NCBI GenBank assembly: GCA_037389465.1
Contig: JAZARR010000048.1
Coordinates: forward strand, 248,001 to 312,000
Length of the DNA stretch: 64,000 bases
DNA from: Baylisascaris procyonis
Taxonomy: Eukaryota > Nematoda > Chromadorea > Rhabditida > Ascarididae
Direction: 5' to 3'
Positions within the stretch are counted from its first letter, which is position 1, and every line of letters starts with the position of its first letter. The notes below the pieces were generated by a model. That model had not been told where the DNA came from, ran no database searches, and saw nothing but the letters and a program-made list of their open reading frames with translations. A program made the translations under genes and the position numbers. Below, one piece after another: positions 29,101 to 60,200 of this stretch.

Positions 29101-30751
29101 ATTATGAATATGTGCACCACTCACTTTAATTCATTTTCATCTTAGAATCCGAAGGTGTAATTGCTGAACATTTTCTTATGCGTTCTATCTGAAAACATTG
29201 GCAAAACGTCGAGAAAGCACACTTGGTGACACAGTGACTGTAATTATAGACATTTTTCTGCCTGTCTGGCTGTCACCTTTGCCAACATTTCCAAATATCG
29301 AACTGCGGCATCATTTCGTTTGCAGTCGCAACATTTAATTTAATCGATGGAACGTAAATGTGCTAGAAGCTTACAAATCAGATTTCCCTGCTGCAAGTCG
29401 GATAGAAGGAAATTATTGGTGAATGATTTTTCATTTTCTTTGTTATTTAGGCAGCTGATTAGCCTGGTGGTCTAAAATGCAAAGATCGCACATGGTGCCA
29501 GCTGTTCTAGAGTGCATGATGATTAGAGATTGTTCACACTCTCCTTTGGCAACTGTTCTCAACACTTCAGTTTATGATATATTATTGCTCCAGTTATTGA
29601 GTAATCAGGAAAAAATTATATGAACGAGACGATGGGGTGGGCTTTCAGCATTTCTGTCTCACATTATGATAGTAGACGTACTTTGCTCTAGCTGATGACA
29701 TCCTAGCAATAAATTCAATAGCACTATTTGCACTGCTGACAGGCAGAACGTGAAATAAGTCGGTCACAAGTGACTGCAGCCTAAAACATCCAAGCTGTGG
29801 ACTGAGTGGTGAATTGCGGAAATGAGATGAGCGTCGCGCAATCCTTTGACCGACAAGTCAGCACCAGCTCCAAATTATGCTCCGCTGCATGAGCCGATTC
29901 CATTCAACAATGATGATCGCTTGTCGGAATTTTCTTCTGACTTCACGGCTGGGATCTGATACCTCGTCCCATCTTGAGATTTTTTGTGTACATTACTTCT
30001 TCGTCACCATATACCCTTCACACCACGTTGCAGAAATTGTACTCTCATTTATTCCCACGTGTTGCAACACTTTTCTTGAAACATTTCATTGCATCAGTAA
30101 TGCGCCTCATATTCTATGAATAAAAATGGCCGAGCATATTATAAAACATCGCAAAAATATCAGAAAATATATGAGAAGCAGTCTGCAAAACTAAGCCAGT
30201 TTCATCCGCTCGGTTAATCCATCTCGACTTCCTAACTTCAGTTTGACCTAGGCTTAGTTCTGCGGCAAACGCGGTGTATTCTTGGATCACCCTCAATCCA
30301 GGAATCAAATGAAGAAAAAACAGGAGCAATTTGACATAGGCATTTTAAACGACGAGATGAAATCCGACAATGGTTTGGGAAAATAAGGAAAAAGAACGGA
30401 GTGAATATGATTGTGTAGGGTAAGCAGAACACAGGAAATGGGAACATGGGTAGAAGCCACGATAACTAACAAATGAATGCCACGCTGAGGTGAGATTGAA
30501 ACGTGCGTCAGAGCTGCGCAACACCGATGCAGAAACTTCTGTCTGTGCGGAACACCGTCCCTTGATATAACATTCTCGTTTCCCTATATCACCACACTAC
30601 ACAAGATTTTCTAACGCCTTATGCATATGAATGCAATCCCACGGCTTTCTTGATTCTCAGAAGGGAGCACACTGTTGCTGTCCTTTCGAAAACTCACGAC
30701 TTTGGTGCCGCACCTATTACACGTTCCGAATGGAAAGAAGAGGAAGCGAAT
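23181..30751. other. no gene recognised
   Basis: Holds the tRNA-like stretch. Slightly coding-like frames occur at 23906-24154, 27436-27657 and 29831-29956 (plus strand), but each has an equally plausible frame on the other strand and no matching splice partners. Confidence 0.55.
23741..23805 (-). ncRNA. degenerate tRNA-like or SINE-like stretch
   Basis: On the minus strand TAGCAACCGG (A-box-like) is followed after 16 bases by GGTTCTATTCC (B-box-like, one mismatch to GGTTCGANTCC). The spacing is too short for a tRNA and the T-stem pairs only in part, so it is not a working tRNA. It may be a decayed tRNA-derived element. Confidence 0.25.
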
Positions 30752-30826
30752 ATGGTGGCCCCTCGAATCATGTTTGCATTCTGCTTACTTATGGGCCCCA
30801 TCAATATAACGACTTGTTACTGCTGG
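30752..30826 (+). CDS. tentative signal-peptide exon
   Basis: A 25-codon frame reads MVAPRIMFAFCLLMGPINIT and then TCYCW, ending at TGG|GTATGT, a good donor with phase 0. No convincing next exon was found: candidate acceptors at about 31013 and 31049 lead to stops within 15 codons in this phase. It may be chance. Confidence 0.2.
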
Positions 30827-31049
30827 GTATGTCATTTCTCAATTTATTATAGGTCTCGTATAAAAGGTTTCTTATTTGTATTCCCGTAAGAAATAACTCT
30901 AATATACGCTTTATTTTGCTACGATCCCCTCCGCAATCATAAAATCATGGATGTTGGAAAATGCAACTTAGCACAGCATTTCCATCAATGACCGCCACGT
31001 AAGCACTCACATAGGTCTGGGATGCAATGGCCAGGTTGAAGTTCACAGT

Positions 31050-31517
31050 ATGATGGTGGATTTCGATCGACTTCGGACTGAATTTGTTCGAACCAATGCC
31101 ACATTTAAGCTCGACTGTTCGAACCAACATTTAAGAGATACGCATTGCAACGACCATCATCAAAAACGTGAGATTCAAAATAAATGCAGTTGGCATCACA
31201 TGGAGCGACCTCATATACAAGTTTTTAAATACACTGTAGTTGGAATACTGCATATTATGATTCAACGGATCGTTAGTGAAATTCAAATCGATATAAGAGT
31301 GGGGAAGCGAGAAAGGAGGGGAGCGGAAGGACGCGGAGGGCTACGACGACCCGTGACAAAAAATACACTACGGCAACTGTCTTCTACCTCTTCAGATATT
31401 CTACGTTTCTGTCAAACTTATCAACATCATACGAATCTTCGCAATGTTATGTTTATGGCCTCACTATGCTGCAAGCGTCTATATAAGGAAAAGCAGCAAT
31501 GCTGTCATAAAACTTAA
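31050..31517 (+). CDS. longest single open frame, unrecognised
   Basis: A 155-codon frame with scattered cysteines near both ends and a basic, Arg/Gly-rich middle (GKRERRGAEGRGG). It contains a small direct repeat and has no recognisable domain. The opposite strand also has a plausible-looking frame (30945-31130) whose codon AT at about 31012 meets a good donor, GTGAGTGC. I cannot decide the strand, and it may be non-coding. Confidence 0.15.
   Translation: MMVDFDRLRTEFVRTNATFKLDCSNQHLRDTHCNDHHQKREIQNKCSWHHMERPHIQVFKYTVVGILHIMIQRIVSEIQIDIRVGKRERRGAEGRGGLRRPVTKNTLRQLSSTSSDILRFCQTYQHHTNLRNVMFMASLCCKRLYKEKQQCCHKT
31085..31135. repeat. short direct repeat with 5-base indel
   Basis: TGTTCGAACCAA ... 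CATTTAAG occurs at 31085-31109 and again at 31116-31135; the first copy has five extra bases (TGCCA). It falls inside the open frame at 31050-31517. Confidence 0.8.
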
Positions 31518-34009
31518 CGATACCGTTGGAAGTTAGAGTAAGTTATATGTCTCGAAATGTGTTTCACCTGTGGCTTTGGATTTCACTGCCTCGCATCTTA
31601 GAAATTTTATATGACCGAAATTCGACTTTAGCAATCCTCCAAATTGGTTGCATCTCGTACGCAGTGAATAAATTTATCAATTTTTGGAGGTGAAACATCT
31701 GACTCGGTGAACAAATCTTCGATAGTATGCTAAACGATGCGTCTTAACTTTTTTAGTACGTCCACCCCCTAGATTTTCCTATCTTGCCAAATGTGGCATC
31801 ATAATTCAAGTGCAATGAGTCAGTCCACTGCAACAAAATTTACGAACTGTCATAATTGCAAAGCTAGAGTTGGGATAATACTGCGGACCGAGCAACAACA
31901 AACGAGGATCCTCAGCCAAGATTCAAATATTACATAAAAAGTTATCGCTCCTCCTTTCTCCGTCGCCCTCGAAATTCGAAATTAAAAAGCGAAATAATGA
32001 GCAGAACAAATGGAATGAGATGAAGCGAATCATTCAGAACATCAATTAGAATGAAAGCGATGATAGAAAAACAAACACATTTCACCACCACAAATAAACA
32101 CATTTTCATATAAATTGCAGCCTAAGCAATAAAAAAACAGAGCATTAAAACAGTACTCACATCGAAATATTTCATTCTTTTGAATTTCTATCCAAAAGTT
32201 AGAAACGTACGAAAAACTGAAAAAAAACGATGAAAAATGCGCAGCACTTCTTTCGATGATGCAATTTTTTGAAAAAAACTGCGCTGGAAAACGAAGAATA
32301 CTTTTTTTCCCATTACCCAACAACATTCCAAACAACTGTCAAAGAAGGAAGCAAACGAGAATATTTTAGGCTTTAATACTGACAACAGGAACATGAGTTC
32401 AAGAAGGCGAACTATGACCACAGAAAATAAAACAAAAATATATTAAAATATGAAATATTCGAGTCGACTATCAACTTACCTATACAACGTTTTCGATAAG
32501 CGATATCACACAACCAATTAAATGTTCATTTTTGGTGTATTTTCAAAGACAATATTATAATAGTGACGAATAAATACAACAAATTCAAAAAGGAAGACAG
32601 TAGAGCGATGATGCCTAAAACCATAATAAGACTGCTGCTAAACATACTTTCAACATTAATTAATTAAGCAAATATCTTCATATGGTTAGGCACATCTCTT
32701 ATAAAATTGCACAGAGTAAATGCAGCGCATACATCCTCCCTCCAACGCGCAGCTGTATTATGCTCGTGTTTTATTTAGGGATTTGTGTGAATGGGAAAAA
32801 AATAATAAAATGGTACGACCGTTGAGTGCTACAGGCTAAAGAAGTGAAAAGCACTTGCAGTTAGCGATGAAGAATTGCTGTTTTTCCTTTACCAACTTTC
32901 AGTTGAATAAACTGAAGTGAAAGATTTATTAAAACCTCAACGAAATGAATTAATCTCACCAGGTTATGATGTGCTCGAAGTGTGCTAGCCGTGTGAAACA
33001 TGCATATCAGTCAATCTCCATCATTGATTTGGTGTACCCTCCACTTGTATTGCGCCTACACAGCCCATATCTCTTATTCCATGAATTAATGCATTTGGCT
33101 ATATTTTGAGCAAAGGGAGGCAAGAAAATAAAAAAGAGCAAAGTGAATTCACTTTTCGCAGAAACCGATCCAAGAAACAGCAAATGCATGGGAAATATCA
33201 GTCTGTTACATTCCAAGAATAATATTTATGACTTCACAAAGAATGAAAGCCTCACAAACCGAATTCTTTGATGATGATCACATTTATTATAAAACATAGG
33301 AGACCATCTATGAAAACGTGAAAAGGATCATGCGAATAGTATTCATTACATTCTTTGAAAGGTTTCTTCACCAGTTGGGAAGTTCTCAGAAAGGATCAAC
33401 CCTCAAATGAAAACTTTTCAATAGCAATGAATGGAATGGAACGGATTTAAGAAACCGTATGCAGGATATGTGCTTAAATTATTTCTTAAGTAGAAACGAT
33501 TCGACGTTACATGTTCCTATTATGAAGATCACCTAAAATCTAATTGTGCTGATTTGTGCGTAAATATCGTTTGTGTTTTTCTGGTTGCTATATCAGAAGT
33601 CCATAACGTTCAAGGAAAGCAATGCAGATTCATTGCAACTGACTTACTTCTATGAATTCAAGCGCTATCAAGCGAGCGTTTAAAGAATGGAATATAAAGC
33701 AAAATAAAAATTATTCTCTTTGAGAAGAGAATATATCTCTTCTCAAAGCAAAATAAAAGTTTGATGTTTTATCAAATTAGGCTGTGCAAATTCGAAACAT
33801 CTGATAGAGAAAGAACTTTGTTCTATGTGAGATTCAAATCGAGGATAGTTGGAATGCAAAAACAGGAGAGGCTATTTAAAATATAAGCGGCCATTTTATC
33901 CAAATGCTAATGTGCTGACTCATATCTGTAGTAACCATCTATCAAACCAGTAGAATATTTTAAAAACGTTTAAAAACCATCGAACGAGAATATGCGAGTG
34001 CAAACGCCA
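31518..34009. other. WDR47 3' flank
   Basis: Includes the WDR47 3' UTR of unknown length and the 13-bp hairpin. The first AATAAA on the minus strand downstream of the stop is at 33288-33283, 722 nt away. No other gene is seen. Confidence 0.6.
33718..33748. repeat. perfect 13-bp inverted repeat, 5-base loop
   Basis: The arm CTTTGAGAAGAGA and its exact complement flank a 5-base loop (ATATA). The hairpin is bracketed by a 14-base direct repeat AAAGCAAAATAAAA and lies about 260 nt downstream of the WDR47 stop. It could sit in the 3' UTR or the 3' flank. Confidence 0.9.
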
Positions 34010-54056
<20,047 letters not shown>

Positions 54057-54061
54057 CGTGC

Positions 54062-54079
54062 TCAATTAGAAGTGTTCAT
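54062..54079 (-). promoter_or_regulatory. short uORF in the WDR47 leader
   Basis: An ATG with five sense codons and TGA ends five bases before the WDR47 start codon. It sits between a TTTCAG acceptor-like site (first base after it 54118), which could be a leader splice or trans-splice site, and the main ATG. A role in translation is inferred only from position. Confidence 0.4.
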
Positions 54080-54119
54080 GGCGCTGATTCACAGACGATG
54101 ACCACGTCAATCGAGAATC

Positions 54120-55462
54120 TGAAATGCATCAATGTTTCGTTGAGAGTGCAACATAGAGATATTCACGACAGGTAATGCTCCTATCACCACATTCGACTCT
54201 ATTCCTGCTTTTCAGGAATGAATAATCCAAACTTGGTTACTCTGATATGCTATAACGACGACTGATTGTGCAATATAGAGCTAAAAATGAGCGATTCGTA
54301 CAGAAGGTGCATCCAATACAAGCACATGCCGCTCCCTGTTACGCGCCCTTCGCCATTTCAACGCATCTTTTACAATCCTTGAGAATGCTTTATTGCAATC
54401 ACGCGCCAGCTATTAATTAACTTCAAATAAACCAGGTCAATTGAAAGAAAAGGCCTATTCAAACAGGAGAAAAAAATAGAAGTAGTAACAAGATGTGGAA
54501 GAGAACAAATGGAAACGCAATGTGAAAAGAGCACACCAAGAACAAAGCATTGGCAACACTCGCAAATAACAACATGCATGCATATATGTGCGTTTGGAGT
54601 TCGGAAGCAGTAAAGCTGAGTGATCACTTACAAGGATATTGAACTTTGAATGAGAATATTTTATAAGATGATGAAAAAAATGTAACTTTCATTCGAATAA
54701 TTATTCATTACAAAAAATGATAAAATAAACAGTGCAATTAAATATCACGAAGCCGATTTATTTTGCGACGATAAATCGCCGTAATTTTGTATTTCATCAT
54801 TCCTTAGAAAAGACTTAAACATATACTGGGCATAAATCCGAAGCAAAATGGCCATCAAACAAACACAACATGTGTTCCTAACATAAAACAAATACGCATT
54901 TATAAATATTAATTGAAGAAGCGTGCAATAAAATTACGTATATAAAGGGGTCCATTAAATCAACCGTCCATAATAAATAGTATCTGCTTCAAATTTCATT
55001 GTTACAGAACCCCATATTCGCAAACATCGGCAATAGACGTTACAACAGCGCGTACCATATAGCGATGTGTATGGAAACGTAAATTCATTGCATGGTACAA
55101 TATCTAGCACTGAGATGAGGCAGCTGCGTGGAATAGTATTGCGACGCGCTTGCATCGATTCCGGTAAAACCATTTTGTAACTGGTGGGGAACGTTAGCCT
55201 AGCGCACCTTTAATGCGAGTTTAACACATTTTTCGAGATCGCGATAAGTTGCAAAAAAGGACAACGAAAAGGACGTTTTATCACTACCATTTAAGTTAAG
55301 TACCCCTTATAGTACACTTGCAATTATGGAAATGCTTGCACAACAAGCCACTCAGCACAGACATGGCTGCACACGAAATGATTTGCATGTAGCTTGTGCG
55401 ACAGTTGGAATGGACCAGTTCCTGCATAATTCGTGCAGAAAATAGAGTCGTCTAAGAAAATG

Positions 55463-55519
<57 letters not shown>

Positions 55520-57085
55520 CGTACTAAGCACTTACTTTCAGTCAGCCGTGAATGATTATATGTACGGGAACAAAATGACCGCAAAAACGTGCCACAATGA
55601 TATATATGGTTGTCGGAAGAAAGGAAATATCAGGGACACAGAATAGTATCGATAACGCCAAATTCAAAGCATTTCACTCTATATGAATCTCAAGCACAAT
55701 TTTGTTTCTTCCTTTAGCGGATAAGTAATATATGCTTAGGTATATAAAAAATCTTGTTCACTACAGCCACCTATAATAGCACACAATAAATGAACAATGT
55801 TGAAATTGCTTGTTTAAATGGTAAATAAAACTGCTATTGCATAATCGCCGTAATCTAAAAGAATCATTGTTTTTCATGTGATATTTTATGCAATTATTTT
55901 CTTCACCAAGTCCTCGCCCCAACTTCACCAACACAATCATCAGCATGAAGCTTCGTCGCTACAATGCTAAGCACTCAATGTACCCAAAACCTAAATATTT
56001 TGGCATTTTGCACACTTATATACAGCATTAAAGCAAGTGACTTAGTTGAGACCTCATCTGATATAACAGATTGCAAAACTATCTGTCGATCGCAGAATTA
56101 AAAAACAGCTCAAGAAAGAATCCGGAAATTATATTAACTTCAACTGCGATTTTTAAAATATCATTCATATTATACAATATTTTTTTCAAATCCTTATATA
56201 AGTAAAGTTATAATGCAGAGAATATTCAAAATGACATAATTCCAACAATGATATGATAGAGATTGGATGCAGTGAAGATATTGCACAGCGATACAAATCA
56301 ATAAGCACAATCGAGGCAGCAAATCCTCTGGATAGCTCTTGAAACAATTGCAAAGTGTGTGTATACACTCGTCAACAAAGAACAAAGAAAGAGGAGTTGT
56401 AAACGAAAGTGAATGCTAAAAGCGAAAGAATTTGTGTTCTACACTGCACAACTAAGCACCAAAGTGACAATACTCAATTCATGAAGCACCAATGTAAAAC
56501 ATTTTCATAGAGTGAAAACGATTAGGCGAATACAGAAATCCACTGAGGATTTCTTCCACTTATGTCAGTTATAAATACGAATAATGTGGCATATTGCCAG
56601 TTGTATAACGTTACCTGCAAAACTGCTCTTGCACAAATCGCTTCCCAGTCAAAGCATTTCATGAACCACTTTTATTGGAAATCCTCTGGCCAATAACCAC
56701 CCAGAACTTGGCGGGAAACTTGTTAACTTAATGTTGTAGCGAGCTCATTGCAACCTAAAGTTTGGTCGAAGCACTTGTCGTCGCACTTTGTTGAGGCTCT
56801 CAGTGCTCACGTCTTCATCTAAACATTGTAATGAACATCGTTTTTTGACGATCAACTTTTTTTTAAACGTTCATTTTTTGCATTAGTTTGGTTCATGCAA
56901 TCCTGTAGTCGTTCTTGGTTTCATATTGAATAAAGCCTTCTAATGAAATTGATAGTATGGGAATCGAAAATTGACAGTTAATAGTATGAAGATACGTCGT
57001 GGCAATTAAGCGTTCATCTAAAAATCTGCACGACGATCGAAATTCACATTTATTGACAGATGCACGAATGATGTTCTACTCATAC
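54120..57085. other. WDR47 upstream flank, no gene recognised
   Basis: AT-rich, with one TA microsatellite and no recognisable TATA-plus-initiator arrangement that I would assign to WDR47. Open frames are short. Confidence 0.55.
55465..55517. repeat. TA microsatellite, about 26 units
   Basis: A pure (TA)n of about 53 bp, 1.4 kb upstream of the WDR47 start, in sequence without a recognised gene. Confidence 0.98.
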
Positions 57086-57248
57086 CTTCAGCTTCCAACA
57101 AATTTAGTCGAGTCTCCTGGTGAATCTCATTCTGCATAACTGCGAAAAAATTGAACTCTAAAATGTGCTGAAAGCTAATTTGCTGCAGAGCTTGTAGGTC
57201 CATGACAACTGTCAACATGAACAAAAAGATGAAAACGTTATGAAGCAT
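57086..57248 (-). CDS. tentative secreted-protein first exon
   Basis: The minus-strand frame starts MLHNVFIFLFMLTVVMDLQA, a good secretion signal, and runs open to GAAG|GTATGAG, a strong donor (phase 1). Alternatively only 57086-57139 is an exon: TTTTTTCGCAG precedes TT-ATG (start at 57137) and MQNEIHQETRLNLLEAE, which would suit a trans-spliced start. Downstream exons were not found, and it cannot extend WDR47, whose leader has an in-frame stop. Confidence 0.3.
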
Positions 57249-60200
57249 CGCTGACGAATGGGCAACTATTATTAGTCGATTAGATATACGATGGAATTCG
57301 GCCGGGATTTCGCACGTTTTTTATCCCAGCCCGTAAAAGCTTAAACCTCATCATTGACGGCGACAGGAAAATGGAAAATTAGGGCCGTTATGTTGAGTGC
57401 GCCTATTTGATATTTTACAGCTGGGCCATGTTGTTCGATCAAGCAATAAAGGTTATTAAGTATGTTCTCGCTCAAAAGTTGAGACCTTCGATAAGCCAAG
57501 GCTACATCTTTGCTAGAAAACAAGCCTACAGCGAGCCCTGTACCTTCAGCCTAGTGAAAGCAACAAAATCTATGAGAATGGAAATCCCTCCGTACACGAA
57601 CAAGTAAATGATGCAAGATTTTTGATGCGAAATCTAAAATTTCAGGAAATCGTCGTCAAAGAAATTCGAATTCGTACCAAGACTTCGTGCGTCCAACAAG
57701 GTTTAGTCTAAGCGCCCGATTTTAGCGAATTTCTGTGGTGAATGAATGTGTGAATGTGCAATCCCTCGGCGGGAAATCCATGATTGTGAACTGTTTCCTT
57801 TTCTAAGGGACACTTTCAATTGAACGTTTATATACGGTGCTCGATGAATCAGGCGATGTTGAGCAAGCGGAGATTCGTGCCAAAACAATTTGTGCCATAT
57901 GCGCTTTCAATTCCTCCCCCCCTCTTTCTTCTCCCCACGTGATCAAGCAGTTTCACTTTTCATCTACAAATGTAAAGCGGGCAGAATGACGTTTCTATTT
58001 TTTGAAAGCCCAGTCATCCGCACAAAAACTACATAGAAATTTCGTCGATCTGTAGCCCGATCGCTGTAAACTGGAAAACCGACTGATATAAAACACATTA
58101 AAATTTTCTGCACCTTGAAACGCCTAAAACTTTTTTTTAAACTTGACGTATAAGAGTGAATTACAGTTGAGAAGGCAATGTTGCCGTGCAGTCTAAGCTA
58201 TTAGTGTCACAACTCTAGCTTCAGTAATCCCCCAACCAAAGTTCTAGATGGATAGACGTATCCATATTACAAATAATTTGCCGAAGAAAATACATGAAAA
58301 CAGAGAAATTAGCAATAGTTTATTTTGAGACAATTGTAGTTAGCGCGATATGCGCTTTCCAATTGTGCAGTATACAACCAATCGTTATTAGAGGATGAAA
58401 AAAACGTTTTAATTTTTAAAAGGAATATGATAGGAAGCATCTAACTACACATACGACACAAATGCGCTGAAATAAAGGATCAAATGTAGCATCAAACAGG
58501 ATCGCTCATTCTACAATGATGAAAGCAATTTAGCAGGATGTAACATGAACAGCGATATGAAAAGTTTCAATCGTTTGTTGAAAAACAGTAGCAATTTCAA
58601 TAAATCAATGGCACTTCCACACTGATTCAGTAGGATAAAGAAGGATGAAAAATAAAACTTTACCGTGATGTCGAGTAAACAACTTTCATAAACTATTACG
58701 GAATATGAAAAAAATTTAGACATTACTGAGTAAATTTCAATAAGATGCCCATCGATTAGAGAACAGCCAGCAAGCAAATCAAACGGCTCAAAGATTCGAA
58801 ATAAAACTCTCCGCTCATATTCAACGTATTCGTTTTTAGTTCTTGCAAATGCTTATATAAAGGCAAAACGCATAATGACGCTAAACCTATACATATATAC
58901 GTGCGTATAGCTATTTAGCTAACTGTTCGTCGAACATTCTCAACTTGATGACCATAAAATCTAGAGCAATGAAATTGGGTAGATGTAATCGATACTAAAT
59001 TTATCTCGTCTTTTCGGTTTTTAGCACCTGAAGGCATCATGAAATTTGCAAATAAAATTTATCGGATATAACACATAAACAAAAATTTTGATCGTGAAAT
59101 CATCCAACCGATCGGAATTGCATGGAAACACTTTATTATAAAGAGCGTTAGCGTTTTTGAATGTTTCGACAACCAGTTGTCCTAGTCGGTTACAATGGAA
59201 AAAACGCGCACTGTGCAGCCGCTAAATGTTTTTACTCGCATTACATTAGTTGGTCATCGCTTCCTGAACAATTGAATCCCATATAAATAATGGTTTCCGT
59301 GTTTTTTCCTTCCCACCCAAAAAATAAACCATTAACTTATGCGTTTACCATTTGCGCATTAATACATCGAATGCAAACATTTCCATTGGCATAAATGAAT
59401 TCTGTCATGCTCAAGCATTGCCAAATATTAAGAAAATAACTGAATAAATGAAAGGAAATTATTTCAACTATGTAATGGGATTATTGAATTTTTGCAGTAA
59501 ACTGTTCGAAAAGGAGAAGAAATTCTTTTAGATGAAATTCAGCTTAAAAATAAGAAAAAAAAAATTGCTGGGCAAATATGAACATGAATTCAGCAATATT
59601 ATCGGCTATTGTGCATGACTAAATTTCACTTTTGTTGCTATGGGAACACTCGTTTTTGAAAAATAGGTATGGTAAACTTTTGACTTTTTTATGGGCTCGA
59701 TGAAACAAGAAAAATTCGGAATGGATCCAAAAACTAAGCATCTTTAGTCGACAAGTAAACATTTCATCTGCTGCACTACTTTAAGAAAGAGTGAATAAAT
59801 TAAGTGTAACGAATACTTTGCTGGACCATGAGTATGGTGAGCATCTATGAGGGCGACGCAAATATGCATGTTCATCGTTTTCATAAAAACAATGGGTACA
59901 GGTCGGAAGCTTATACGCAACACAACGGGCATACAGTCGCATGTTTTGCCGTTAAAATGGCATCATTAACTGCTGAGTTTTGAACATGCAAAGAATCACA
60001 ATATCCTATGAACACCGGATTGCATGCTGGGAGAGGATTTGTGAAGGAGTTAAATAAGAGAAGTGGAAGGGAACCGGTTGAGGATGACGCGGGTAGAGGA
60101 AGGAGAAAGGCACAAAGAAAAGGAAAAGAGAGGGACAGCAACAGTGGTAGGTGAAGACGTTTGAATAAAGTTAACTACATTCATATTCAATACTCTTCGC

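Noticed and set aside
29831..29956. A proline-rich frame (DKSAPAPNYAPLHEP) that looks coding
   Set aside because: It is preceded directly by an in-frame TGA, has only a weak AG to enter by, and the reverse strand gives equally protein-like frames, so strand and reality cannot be settled.
30945..31130. Minus-strand frame with a GNAVLSC motif recalling the start of an immunoglobulin domain
   Set aside because: The similarity spans about ten residues, and the tryptophan and second cysteine of an Ig domain are absent before the stop.
57341..57607. Opposing 60- and 66-codon frames that both look protein-like
   Set aside because: There is no way to choose the strand, no conserved motif and no flanking splice signals.
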